The notes below the pieces were generated by a model. It worked only from the letters and a program-made list of their open reading frames with translations. It was not told where the DNA came from and did not search any database. This document shows positions 7,467 to 17,060 of a DNA stretch of 64,000 bases, one piece after another. Position 1 is the stretch's first letter; every line of letters begins with the position of its first letter. Source of the DNA: Flavobacterium branchiicola (GTDB lineage Bacteria; Bacteroidota; Bacteroidia; Flavobacteriales; Flavobacteriaceae); the NCBI RefSeq assembly GCF_018383905.1, contig NZ_JAGYWA010000005.1, positions 248,001-312,000 of the forward strand. Reading direction: 5' to 3'. A program made the position numbers and the translations under genes.

Positions 7467-8651
7467 ATGAAATCTATTTTAACCCCACACGACTTTCTTA
7501 ATACCACTTCGTTTTGTGTTATTGTACCAACATACAATAATCAGAAAACGTTAAAAAAAGTATTGGATTCTATTTTAGATTTCACTTCAGATATTATTAT
7601 CGTCAATGATGGTTCGACAGATGAGACTTCGCAAATTTTAAAACAATATACTCAGCTTACACAAATTCATCATCCTAAAAACATAGGAAAAGGAAGAGCG
7701 CTCAGAAATGGTTTTAGAAAAGCGATCGAACTCAATTTTGAATATGCTATTACGATCGATTCTGATGGACAACATTTTGCATCAGATATCCCTGTTTTTA
7801 TTGAAGCAATTCAAAATGAACCCAATACTCTATTGATTGGAAGCCGAAATATGACGCAGGAAAATGTGCCGAAGAAAAGTAGTTTTGGTAACAAATTCTC
7901 TAATTTCTGGTTCAAATTTGAAACTGGAATTGTACTCGAAGATACTCAGTCCGGCTTTAGATTATATCCGTTACGATTACTCCCAAAACAATTTTACACC
8001 AATAAATTTGAGTTTGAAATTGAAGTTATTGTGCGTGCGGCGTGGAAAGGAATTGTGGTTAAAAATATTCCGATTCAGGTTTTGTATGATCCGGCAGAAC
8101 GTGTTTCGCATTTTCGTCCGTTTCGGGATTTTACCCGAATTAGTATTTTAAATACTGTTTTGGTGACCAATGCTTTACTGTATATTAAACCAAGAGATTT
8201 TTTTAGAAGAGCAAAAAAAAAAGGTTTTAAAAAATTCTTTCTCGAAGACATTTTAGAGAGCAAAGATTCGAACTTTAAAAAAGCAGCAGCAATTGCTTTA
8301 GGTATTTTTATTGGCCTTTCGCCTTTTTGGGGATTTCAGACTATTTTGCTTTTTACATTCGCGGCCTTATTTAAGCTTAATAAAGTTATCGCTTATCTAA
8401 CTTCAAATGTGAGTTTCCCGCCTTTTATTCCTTTTATAATTTATGCTTCACTACAAATAGGGAGTATTTTTGTTTCAAGCGATGCGCCTTTAATTTTAGA
8501 CAGTTCGATAACATTAGACGATATTCAGAAAAATGCTACGCAATATATCGTAGGAAGTCTTATTTTAGCATCCGTTTCTGCGCTTATTGTTGGTTTAATA
8601 AGTTATTTACTTTTGACTACTTTTAGCTCCAAAAATAAAACGGATATTTAA
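7467..8651 (+). CDS. Family 2 glycosyltransferase fused to a DUF2062 membrane domain
   Basis: 394 residues. The N-terminal GT-A domain (about 1-235) has VIVPTYNNQKT, IIIVNDGSTDET, IGKGRALRNGF and TIDSDGQHF, the last giving the DXD-type metal motif. This resembles dolichyl-phosphate mannose synthase-like enzymes. The C-terminal part (about 270-390) is hydrophobic, with GIFIGLSPFWGFQT typical of DUF2062. The fusion would anchor the sugar transferase in the inner membrane. Glycosyltransferases are common in aryl-polyene clusters, possibly attaching the pigment to a glycolipid; the acceptor is unknown. Confidence 0.83.
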   Translation: MKSILTPHDFLNTTSFCVIVPTYNNQKTLKKVLDSILDFTSDIIIVNDGSTDETSQILKQYTQLTQIHHPKNIGKGRALRNGFRKAIELNFEYAITIDSDGQHFASDIPVFIEAIQNEPNTLLIGSRNMTQENVPKKSSFGNKFSNFWFKFETGIVLEDTQSGFRLYPLRLLPKQFYTNKFEFEIEVIVRAAWKGIVVKNIPIQVLYDPAERVSHFRPFRDFTRISILNTVLVTNALLYIKPRDFFRRAKKKGFKKFFLEDILESKDSNFKKAAAIALGIFIGLSPFWGFQTILLFTFAALFKLNKVIAYLTSNVSFPPFIPFIIYASLQIGSIFVSSDAPLILDSSITLDDIQKNATQYIVGSLILASVSALIVGLISYLLLTTFSSKNKTDI

Positions 8652-8706
8652 AAAGTTTTGCCACTCCCGATAGTTATCGCGATAAATGATCTACAAAGTT
8701 TTTTTT

Positions 8707-8858
8707 GCCACGAATTTCACGAATTTTCACCAATTAAAATTGTAATCGTTGCAACTTAAACTAAACTAAAGTCATTTTTAATACTTTAATCTATAGCAAA
8801 AAGACAATTTCATAATTTTTGTAATAATTAATTCGTGAAAATTCGTGAAATTCGTGGC
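8707..8858. repeat. Long-loop inverted repeat (perfect 24-bp arms)
   Basis: The arm at 8707-8730 (GCCACGAATTTCACGAATTT plus four more bases) is perfectly repeated in inverse at 8835-8858. Pairing extends inward after one mismatch to 8737/8828. The internal spacer is about 100 bases. A smaller palindrome, CGATAGTTATCG, sits just upstream at 8668-8679. The 230-base gap between two pigment genes contains no reading frame I can support. The architecture matches the unrelated-sequence repeat at 17061-17226. Confidence 0.8.
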
Positions 8859-8881
8859 TGAAAAAAATTTAAGCAATAATC

Positions 8882-11800
8882 ATGCATCAATACTTCTACG
8901 CCATTCATTTATTTGTAAATAAAAGAAAATCACTTTCGGTTTTTTTGGCTTTTTTGATGCTTTTTATATTTGGCTTTTTTGCATCTCAAATCAAGTTTGA
9001 AGAGGATATTACCAAACTTATTCCAACAAACGATAAAGCAGATGCAACAGCAAAAGTCCTCAAGCAATTAAACTTTGCTGACAAAACCACTGTAATTTTC
9101 AAGCTCGAAAAAAACGGTTCTGAAGAAGATTTAAAAGAAATGGCAGCCGCTTTTTCGGACAGCGTTTCTAAAACCTGCAAACCTTACATTACCGGAATTC
9201 AGGGAAAAGTTGACGAAGAAAATATTCAGGAAACTATTGATTTTGTTTACAATAATCTGCCTCTTTTTCTGGAAAACAAAGATTATAATACCATTCAGAA
9301 TAAACTACAAAAAGACAGTATTGCAGCAACCGTTGAAGGCAATTACAAATCGATTATTTCTCCATCCGGATTTATTACCAAAGATTTTATTCTGCAGGAT
9401 CCACTTGGGATTTCTTTTATCGCTTTAAAAAAATTACAACAACTAAATATTGGTGACGATTTTACGCTTGACAATGGTTTTGTCATGACCAAGGACAAAA
9501 AGAAATTATTGCTTTTTATTACTTCTGATATTTCGTCAAGCGAAACAGAAAAAAATACACTTTTTGTCGAAAAACTAAAATCGATTCAGGAAAATTTAAA
9601 TCATAAATTTAAAGGCAAAACTTCTGTAAGCTATTTTGGATCGGCTTTGATTGCGGTTGCAAATGCTACTCAAATCAAAAGTGATATTGTTTTGACAACA
9701 ACAATCGCAATGATCACGCTAATGTTGATTCTGATTTTATTCTATCGAAAAATATTAATTCCGCTGATTATTTTTCTTCCAACCGTTTTTGGAGCCTTGT
9801 TTGCAGTTGCCTTTTTATATTTCGTAAAAGAACAGATTTCAGCTATTTCACTCGGGATTGGTTCTATTTTACTCGGAATTACGATCGATTATTCCATTCA
9901 TATTCTTACACATTACAAGCATAACAGCGATGTAAAAACATTGTACAAGGATATTACGATGCCTGTAATTATGAGCAGTTCTACTACGGCTGTTGCATTT
10001 TTATGTTTGCTTTTTGTAAAATCTGATGCCTTAAATGATTTAGGGATTTTTGCAGCTGTAATTGTAATGGCAACCGGAGTTTTCTCTCTTTTAATTGTTC
10101 CGCATTTGTACAAACCAAAAGAAAACAATTTTGAGCACAAGAAAAATGTGATTGATAAACTGGCACATTTCTCCTTTCACAACAATAAATTCCTGATTGG
10201 GTTTTGTGTTTTAATTACGATTGTTTGCTGTTTTACTTATAACAATGTTGGTTTTAATAATGATTTGTCGCAATTAAATTTTGTTCCAAAAGACATTAAA
10301 GCGGCAGAAAAACAGCTGGAAGAAAGCACCAGTTTAACTTCCAAAACCATTTATGTGGCTTCGTACGGAAAAAGTATGGACGAAGTTTTACAAAACAACA
10401 GTCAGTTTTTTACCGATTTATCCAAAGAAAAAGAGCAAAATAAAATCTTAAACTTTAGTTCTGTCGGAGGAATTATGCTTTCGCAGAAACAACAACTTGA
10501 AAAAATCGCAAAATGGAATTCTTTCTGGGATGCCAATAAAAAACAGCTTTTACAATCACAGTTAATTTCTGAAGGTTCAAAACTTGGCTTTAAACCCACC
10601 ACTTACACAGCCTTTTTTGAGCATTTAAATTTTGATTTCAAACCGATTTCTGCCAATGAATATTTAAAAATTCAGGCGCTTCAATTGAAAGAATTTGTAA
10701 CTGAAAAAAATGGTTTTTATACGATTTCGACTTTAGTAAAAGTAAAACCGGAACAACGTGATGCATTTGTAAAATCTACTTCAGCCAAAAATAATTTAAT
10801 TGCTATCGATCGTCAGCAAATGAATGAAACCTTTTTCAGTACATTGAAAACCGATTTTAATTCGCTTGTTAATTATTCTTTCGTTGCTGTAATTCTGATT
10901 TTGTTTTTCTTTTTCCGAAGAATTGAATTGGTAATTGTAAGCTGTATTCCAATTGCCTTAACGGGAATTGTAACTGCGGGAATTATGGGCATTTTTGGCA
11001 TTCAGATGAATATTTTCAGTATGATTGTCTGTACCTTGATTTTTGGTCACGGAGTCGATTTTAGTATTTTCATGACCAGTGCTTTGCAAAAAGAATATAC
11101 CACCGGAAAAAATGAAATTGCGATTTACAGAACTTCAATTATTCTGGCTGTTATTACCACTATTTTAGGAATTGGCGCCATGATATTTGCTCAACATCCT
11201 GCTTTGAGATCTATTTCGTCAGTTTCATTAATTGGGGTTTTTGCCGCACTGATTATTACGTTTATCTTCTACCCGATTCTTTTTAAAGTGTTTTTGTCCA
11301 ACAGACCCAAAAAAGGAAATGCCCCTTTTGAGTTACGAAGTTTAATCTCGGGAGTTATCTCCTTTTCTTATTATGGTCTTGGCGGATTGGTAATGTCGCT
11401 TTTCAGTCTAATCATCATGCCGATTCTTCCGATAAAGGCAGAAACAAAAATGCGCGGTTTTAGATATGTTATTTCAAAATTCATGAAATCGGTGTTGTAT
11501 TCAAATCCGTTTATTACTAAAAGAGTCATTAATAAATTTAATGAGAATTTCGAAAAACCAGCAATCATAATCGCTAATCATTCTTCGTTTGTCGATATTT
11601 TATCGATGGGAATGCTGAGTCCAAAAATTATATTTCTGGTAAACGACTGGGTTTACAATTCTCCAATTTTTGGCGCAACAGTTAGAAAAGCCGGTTTTTA
11701 TCCTGTTTCTGACGGAATCGAAGGCGGTGTAGAACACTTACGTCAAAAAGTAAAAGAAGGTTATTCGTTAATGATTTTTCCTGAAGGAACACGATCAGAA

Positions 11801-12562
11801 AGTAATCAGATCAAACGTTTCCACAAAGGCGCTTTTTATCTTGCCGAAGAATTTAATTTAGATATCCTTCCGGTTTTAATTCATGGTGCTTCAGAGGCAA
11901 TTCCGAAAGGGGATTTTGTAATTCATGAAAGCCATCTTACGGTTTCAATTCTTGAAAGAATCACTCCCGAAAACCTTTCATTTGGAAAAAATTACGCCGA
12001 AAGAACCAAATTAATCAGTGCGTTTTTTAAAGCAGAATTTAAAAAAATTCGTCAGGAATTAGAAGGCCCTGATTATTTTAAACCAATGTTACTACATAGT
12101 TACGATTACAAAGAAATTGAAATTGTAAACAGTGTAAAAAAAGATTTAAAAATACATTTAGAGCTTTACTTTGAGCTTAACAAAGCTATTTCGGCGAAAG
12201 CCAAAATTTTGCATTTAGCCAATGATTATGGGCAATTGGATGTGTTATTAGGTCTACAGGAACCACAGCGAAAAATAGTTTCGTTTATTGCTGATGAAGA
12301 AAAACGAGAGGTTGCCAAAACAAATTATATCGGTAAAAAAAGGAAAATCTTGTATGCTGATACTTTAGAAATGACATTGGACGATCAATATGATGTTGTT
12401 TTAATTTCTAATGAAAACTATAAAGACAATATTCTAAAAATTGCTGCTTTAACTTCTTGCGTAATTTTAGTGGATTGTTCTCATTTAAAAAACACAATAA
12501 CTAACTTTGGTTTTGATTCTGTTTTAGAAGAAAACGGTCTGATTGTATTTAAGAAAAATTAA
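8882..12562 (+). CDS. MMPL/RND-type exporter fused to lysophospholipid acyltransferase and methyltransferase-like domains
   Basis: 1226 residues in three parts. Residues 1 to about 800 form an MMPL exporter with two six-helix bundles and large periplasmic loops. Residues about 830-1080 form a PlsC-type acyltransferase with NHSSFVD (His900, HX4D) and FPEGTR (966-971). Residues about 1100-1226 resemble a degenerate SAM-dependent methyltransferase core (KILHLANDYGQLDVLL, then YDVVLIS). Flavobacterial pigment clusters are known to carry this trifunctional arrangement. It would export the polyene lipid and acylate it; the methyltransferase part lacks an obvious glycine-rich motif. A 230-base gap with an inverted repeat precedes it. 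Confidence 0.85.
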   Translation: MHQYFYAIHLFVNKRKSLSVFLAFLMLFIFGFFASQIKFEEDITKLIPTNDKADATAKVLKQLNFADKTTVIFKLEKNGSEEDLKEMAAAFSDSVSKTCKPYITGIQGKVDEENIQETIDFVYNNLPLFLENKDYNTIQNKLQKDSIAATVEGNYKSIISPSGFITKDFILQDPLGISFIALKKLQQLNIGDDFTLDNGFVMTKDKKKLLLFITSDISSSETEKNTLFVEKLKSIQENLNHKFKGKTSVSYFGSALIAVANATQIKSDIVLTTTIAMITLMLILILFYRKILIPLIIFLPTVFGALFAVAFLYFVKEQISAISLGIGSILLGITIDYSIHILTHYKHNSDVKTLYKDITMPVIMSSSTTAVAFLCLLFVKSDALNDLGIFAAVIVMATGVFSLLIVPHLYKPKENNFEHKKNVIDKLAHFSFHNNKFLIGFCVLITIVCCFTYNNVGFNNDLSQLNFVPKDIKAAEKQLEESTSLTSKTIYVASYGKSMDEVLQNNSQFFTDLSKEKEQNKILNFSSVGGIMLSQKQQLEKIAKWNSFWDANKKQLLQSQLISEGSKLGFKPTTYTAFFEHLNFDFKPISANEYLKIQALQLKEFVTEKNGFYTISTLVKVKPEQRDAFVKSTSAKNNLIAIDRQQMNETFFSTLKTDFNSLVNYSFVAVILILFFFFRRIELVIVSCIPIALTGIVTAGIMGIFGIQMNIFSMIVCTLIFGHGVDFSIFMTSALQKEYTTGKNEIAIYRTSIILAVITTILGIGAMIFAQHPALRSISSVSLIGVFAALIITFIFYPILFKVFLSNRPKKGNAPFELRSLISGVISFSYYGLGGLVMSLFSLIIMPILPIKAETKMRGFRYVISKFMKSVLYSNPFITKRVINKFNENFEKPAIIIANHSSFVDILSMGMLSPKIIFLVNDWVYNSPIFGATVRKAGFYPVSDGIEGGVEHLRQKVKEGYSLMIFPEGTRSESNQIKRFHKGAFYLAEEFNLDILPVLIHGASEAIPKGDFVIHESHLTVSILERITPENLSFGKNYAERTKLISAFFKAEFKKIRQELEGPDYFKPMLLHSYDYKEIEIVNSVKKDLKIHLELYFELNKAISAKAKILHLANDYGQLDVLLGLQEPQRKIVSFIADEEKREVAKTNYIGKKRKILYADTLEMTLDDQYDVVLISNENYKDNILKIAALTSCVILVDCSHLKNTITNFGFDSVLEENGLIVFKKN

Positions 12563-12565
12563 AAA

Positions 12566-14083
12566 ATGAAAGAACATTACGATGTAGTCATTGTAGGCAG
12601 CGGTTTGGGCGGATTGGTTTCTGCTATTATTCTGGCGAAAGAAGGCTACAGCGTTTGTGTACTCGAAAAAAACAATCAGTATGGAGGAAATCTCCAGACT
12701 TTTGTTCGTGATAAAACTATTTTTGATACCGGAATTCATTATATCGGGGGTCTGGATGAAGGTCAGAACTTACATCAATATTTCAAATATTTAGGAATTA
12801 TCGATAAGCTAAATCTAAAAAAGTTAGATGAAAATGCTTTTGATATTATTTCTTTTGATGATGATCAAACTGAATATCCGCATGCTCAGGGTTATGAAAA
12901 TTTTATACAGCAACTAAGCAAATACTTTCCGGAAGAAAAAGAAAATATTGAAAAATACTGCGAGAATTTAAAAACGATTTGTAATTCTTTTCCTCTCTAT
13001 AATTTAGAATGGGAAGGCAAATACGATCCTGAAATACTGACTCTTAATGCAAAAGAAACAATTGATTCATTTACTGAAAATGAGAAACTAAAAGCCGTAT
13101 TGGCGGGTTCTAATTTTTTGTATGCGGGTATTCCTGATAAATCTCCTTTTTACGTTCATGCCTTAATCGTCAATTCGTATATTCAAAGTTCGTGGCGTTG
13201 TATTAACGGAGGAAGTCAGATTACGAAACAGCTTTTAAAACAGCTTAAAAAATACGGCGGAGAATTTTATAAACGCAGAGAAGTTACTCGTTTTGATGTC
13301 GAAAACCACAAAGTAAATTTTGTTGAGATGAAAGACGGAACTCAGGTTTCCGGCACTTATTTTATTTCGAATATCGAACCCAAAACGACTTTGAAAATGG
13401 CAGGTGAAGAAAATTTCAGAAAACCATTTTTTAATCGAATTCAAAATCTTGAAGGCGTACTTTCTGCTTTCAGTTTATATCTTGTTTTTAAACCTGAAAC
13501 GTTCAAATACATTAATCATAATTATTATCATTTTAAAAATAGCAGCGAAGTCTGGACGGCACACGAATACGATGAAAATTCCTGGCCAAAAACATACATG
13601 GCTTCTATGAACGCTTCTAAAGAAGATGAGATCTGGGCCGACGGAATGACTTTTATAACGTACATGAAATTTGATGATGTTTTACCCTGGACAGAAACCT
13701 TTAATACCACTGTCGAAAACAATGATCGTGGCGAAAGTTATGAAGAATTCAAATCCAGAAAAGCGGCTAAATTTTTAGACGAAATAGAACTAAAATTCCC
13801 CGGAATAAGAGATTGTATAAAATCAATTCATACCTCTACTCCGCTTTCTTATCGCGATTATATTGGCGGTGATAACGGAAACATGTATGGTTATGTTAAA
13901 GATTCCGGAAACCCAATGAAGACTTTGATTCCGTCTAAAACTAAAGTAGAAAATCTGTATCTTACAGGTCAAAGTATTAATATGCACGGGGTTTTGGGCG
14001 TGACAATTGGAGCCGTTGTAACCTGTTCTGAAATTGTTGGAAAAGAATATCTGATCAATAAAATTAATCTGGCGACTGAATAA
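12566..14083 (+). CDS. FAD-dependent phytoene desaturase/CrtI-like oxidoreductase
   Basis: 505 residues. The N-terminal dinucleotide-binding motif is DVVIVGSGLGGLVSAIILAK, followed by VLEKNNQYGGNLQTF. The C-terminal flavin-binding segment is NLYLTGQSINMHGVLGVTIGA. This is the carotenoid desaturase/isomerase superfamily. No other carotenoid gene is near, so the substrate is more likely a pigment intermediate than phytoene. It starts three bases after the exporter fusion stop. A role as polyene isomerase, desaturase or saturase is inference; the flavin motifs are well preserved, so it is probably active. Confidence 0.85.
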   Translation: MKEHYDVVIVGSGLGGLVSAIILAKEGYSVCVLEKNNQYGGNLQTFVRDKTIFDTGIHYIGGLDEGQNLHQYFKYLGIIDKLNLKKLDENAFDIISFDDDQTEYPHAQGYENFIQQLSKYFPEEKENIEKYCENLKTICNSFPLYNLEWEGKYDPEILTLNAKETIDSFTENEKLKAVLAGSNFLYAGIPDKSPFYVHALIVNSYIQSSWRCINGGSQITKQLLKQLKKYGGEFYKRREVTRFDVENHKVNFVEMKDGTQVSGTYFISNIEPKTTLKMAGEENFRKPFFNRIQNLEGVLSAFSLYLVFKPETFKYINHNYYHFKNSSEVWTAHEYDENSWPKTYMASMNASKEDEIWADGMTFITYMKFDDVLPWTETFNTTVENNDRGESYEEFKSRKAAKFLDEIELKFPGIRDCIKSIHTSTPLSYRDYIGGDNGNMYGYVKDSGNPMKTLIPSKTKVENLYLTGQSINMHGVLGVTIGAVVTCSEIVGKEYLINKINLATE

Positions 14084-14089
14084 GGAATT

Positions 14090-15757
14090 ATGAAAAACCG
14101 AATTACATATTTATTCATTATCGGTTTTTTGGGAATTCTGGTTTCTTGTGGTACAGCAAAATCAAAAAATCATCAACCCGATATTTCCAATTATAATGCA
14201 GAAAAACCTGTTGTAACCAAACTTTCAGACAGCAGTTTTATTTCAGGAAATAATTCACTTTTAAAAAACAAACAGGGAATCTGGGAATTATATGTTGAAG
14301 GCGATCCTCTGGAAATTGGTCTAAATACCGGTGCTTTATCCGATTCGCTTTTGCAAAGACAAGAACAGATTTTTTTCTCGAAAATTAAAGATTTAGTTCC
14401 GTCCAAATTTGAGCAAAAAATGCTGCGCTATTTTCTAAAATGGTACAATCGAAAATTATATTCGAATGTTTCGGCAGAATATCAAACCGAAATTTTTGGA
14501 GTCTCACAATATACTTCACATAACTTTGACAATATCGCACCGCAATATCAGCGTGGTTTATATTTGCATGCGGCGCACGATATAGGACATGCGCTGCAGG
14601 ACCTGGCCTTAGTAGGCTGCTCATCTTTTGCTGCATGGAATGAAAAATCTGAAGACGGAAATTTAATTCTCGGTCGTAATTTTGATTTTTATGTTAATGA
14701 CGCTTTCGCGGAAAACAAAATCGTTGCGTTTATAAAACCGGAACAAGGCCACAATTTTATGATGGTTTCCTGGCCCGGAATGATTGGAGCTGTTTCCGGA
14801 ATGAACCAGCAAGGTTTAACGGTTACGATTAATGCGGCAAAATCGGAAATTCCGTTAAGTGCCAAAACACCAATTTCAATTTTGACTCGCGAAATTTTGC
14901 AACATGCAACAACTATTGAAGAAGCCATTTCTATTGCAAAAAAAAGGAAAGTCTTTGTTTCTGAATCGATTATGGTAGGAAGTGCATTAGATAATAAAGC
15001 AGTTTTAATTGAGGTTTCTCCCAAAAAATTGGATGTTTACGATGTCCCAAACAGTAATCAACTAATTTGTTCGAATCATTTTCAGAGTGACGCTTTTAAA
15101 AATGACGAACGAAATAAAACACAAATTGCAGAAAGTCATTCTGAATATCGTTTTGAAAGAATGCAGGAACTTTTATCTGAAAACAAAAAAATCAATCCGC
15201 AGATTGCTTCTCAAATTCTTAGAAATAAAGAGGGTTTAAATGATATTCCGCTAGGTTTTGGAAATGAAAAAGCATTGAATCAATTACTGGCACATCACGG
15301 AATCATTTTTAAACCAAAGGAAAAACTCGTTTGGGTTTCGGCAAATCCATATCAATTAGGCGAATTTGTTTGTTATAATCTGGATTCTGTTTTTAAAGAA
15401 AATAAATTGAATAAGGCGATTTCATTCGAACTGGAAAATTTAAATATTGCAAAAGATCCTTTTATAAAAACAGCCGCTTTTCAAAACTTTAAAAAGTTCA
15501 AAGCCGAAAATCATCAAATGGATTTATATCTGAAAAAGAAAGAAACCATTTCTCCTGAATTTATTCAGCATTATCAATCGCTAAACCCGGATTATTGGGT
15601 TGTATATTACAAAGCAGGGTTGTACTTTTATCACAAAAAACAATTCCGCGCTGCTCAGACTAATTTTGAAAAAGCACTAACGAAAGAAATTACCACTGCT
15701 CCTGAAAAAGCAAAAATTGAAAAATATTTAAAAAAACTCAAAAGAAAATTACAATGA
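14090..15757 (+). CDS. C45-type autoproteolytic acyltransferase/hydrolase, predicted lipoprotein
   Basis: 555 residues. An N-terminal hydrophobic stretch ends in the lipobox LVSC, so the protein is probably lipidated. The catalytic core has LVGCSSF, with Cys177 as the expected N-terminal nucleophile after Gly-Cys self-cleavage, followed by LILGRNFDFYVND. This matches the acyl-CoA:6-APA acyltransferase/choloylglycine hydrolase-like group. The C-terminal 70 residues look like a TPR pair. It lies between the CrtI-like gene and the aryl ligase. It may form or cleave an ester or amide in the pigment outside the cytoplasm. It ends in an ATGA overlap with the next gene. Confidence 0.8.
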   Translation: MKNRITYLFIIGFLGILVSCGTAKSKNHQPDISNYNAEKPVVTKLSDSSFISGNNSLLKNKQGIWELYVEGDPLEIGLNTGALSDSLLQRQEQIFFSKIKDLVPSKFEQKMLRYFLKWYNRKLYSNVSAEYQTEIFGVSQYTSHNFDNIAPQYQRGLYLHAAHDIGHALQDLALVGCSSFAAWNEKSEDGNLILGRNFDFYVNDAFAENKIVAFIKPEQGHNFMMVSWPGMIGAVSGMNQQGLTVTINAAKSEIPLSAKTPISILTREILQHATTIEEAISIAKKRKVFVSESIMVGSALDNKAVLIEVSPKKLDVYDVPNSNQLICSNHFQSDAFKNDERNKTQIAESHSEYRFERMQELLSENKKINPQIASQILRNKEGLNDIPLGFGNEKALNQLLAHHGIIFKPKEKLVWVSANPYQLGEFVCYNLDSVFKENKLNKAISFELENLNIAKDPFIKTAAFQNFKKFKAENHQMDLYLKKKETISPEFIQHYQSLNPDYWVVYYKAGLYFYHKKQFRAAQTNFEKALTKEITTAPEKAKIEKYLKKLKRKLQ

Positions 15758-17049
15758 TTCCAGCAATAGAAAAAAATTCTTTAGAAGAAATTAAAGTTTT
15801 TCAGGAACAAAAATTAGTTGAACTTTTACATTACATCAGCGAGAATTCGCCTTTTTATAAAAGACTTTTTGCCGGAAGAAATATTGATATTTCAACAATC
15901 AAAACACTGGAAGATTTACACTATTTACCCGTAACCACTAAAGAAGATTTACAGCAATACAATGATGATTTTTTGTGTGTTCCGCATCATAAAATCATTG
16001 ATTACGCCTCAACTTCAGGAACTTTGGGTGATCCTGTAACTTTTGGTTTAACCGATTCTGATCTGGATCGACTGGCTTATAATGAAGCAATTTCTTTTGC
16101 CTGCGCCGGAATTGCAGAAGGTGATGTTGTACAATTAATGACTACAATTGATAGAAAATTTATGGCTGGTTTAGCCTATTTTCTGGGATTAAGAAAATTG
16201 AAAGTAGGTGTTATCAGAGTTGGTGCCGGAATTCCGGAAATGCAATGGGATTCTATTTTAAAATATAATCCAACGCATTTAATTACTGTTCCTTCTTTTT
16301 TATTGAAGTTAATTGAATACGCCGAAATTCACGGAATCGATTATAATAATTCGAGTATAAAAGGTGCGATCTGCATTGGAGAATCTTTGAGAGATCAGGA
16401 TTTTTCAATGAATATTTTATCTAAAAAAATTACAGATAAATGGAATATTAAGTTGTTTTCGACTTATGCTTCTACCGAAATGAGCACCGCTTTTACAGAA
16501 TGTGAACATGGAAAAGGCGGACATCATCATCCGGAATTGATTATTGTCGAAGTTTTGGACGAAGACAATATGCCGGTAAAAAATGGTGAAGCGGGCGAAT
16601 TAACTTTTACCACTTTAGGTATTGAAGCAATGCCGTTATTGCGTTTTAAAACCGGAGATATTGTTCAGCTTCATAACGAACCTTGTTCTTGCGGAAGAAC
16701 TACTTTGCGCGTTGGCCCGGTTATCGGACGCAAAAAACAAATGATAAAATATAAAGGAACTACACTTTATCCGCCTGCAATGAATGATGTTTTGAGCGGT
16801 TTTGATAATATCGAAAATCATATTATTGAGATTTCTACAAACGATTTAGGCACCGATGAAATCGTAATTAAAATTGCAGTAAAAAATCAAACTACGGAGT
16901 TTCTGCAAGAAATAAAAGATCATTTCAGAGCCAAACTGAGAGTTACGCCAAAAATAGAATTTGCCTCAAAAGAAACTTTAAACCCTTTAGTTTTTAATCC
17001 GATGAGCCGAAAACCAATTCGTTTTTTTGATTACAGAAATATCATATAG
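15754..17049 (+). CDS. Aryl-acid adenylating ligase (PaaK/ApeH-like)
   Basis: 431 residues of the adenylate-forming superfamily. Motifs include DYASTSGTLGDPVTFG (phosphate-binding loop), FSTYASTEMSTAFTECE, and LLRFKTGDIVQL, followed by GRKKQMIKYKG near the C-terminal lid. The family makes acyl-AMP and then acyl-CoA from aromatic acids. In aryl-polyene and flexirubin synthesis such a ligase loads the aromatic starter onto the ACP, so this is the likely starter-unit enzyme. It is the last gene of the operon; a long inverted repeat follows 12 bases after its stop. Confidence 0.83.
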   Translation: MIPAIEKNSLEEIKVFQEQKLVELLHYISENSPFYKRLFAGRNIDISTIKTLEDLHYLPVTTKEDLQQYNDDFLCVPHHKIIDYASTSGTLGDPVTFGLTDSDLDRLAYNEAISFACAGIAEGDVVQLMTTIDRKFMAGLAYFLGLRKLKVGVIRVGAGIPEMQWDSILKYNPTHLITVPSFLLKLIEYAEIHGIDYNNSSIKGAICIGESLRDQDFSMNILSKKITDKWNIKLFSTYASTEMSTAFTECEHGKGGHHHPELIIVEVLDEDNMPVKNGEAGELTFTTLGIEAMPLLRFKTGDIVQLHNEPCSCGRTTLRVGPVIGRKKQMIKYKGTTLYPPAMNDVLSGFDNIENHIIEISTNDLGTDEIVIKIAVKNQTTEFLQEIKDHFRAKLRVTPKIEFASKETLNPLVFNPMSRKPIRFFDYRNII

Positions 17050-17060
17050 AACTTTTTTTT

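Noticed and set aside
7864..8151. Plus-strand frame of 95 codons within the GT2-DUF2062 gene
   Set aside because: It is an alternative frame of a strongly supported glycosyltransferase and has no recognisable domain.
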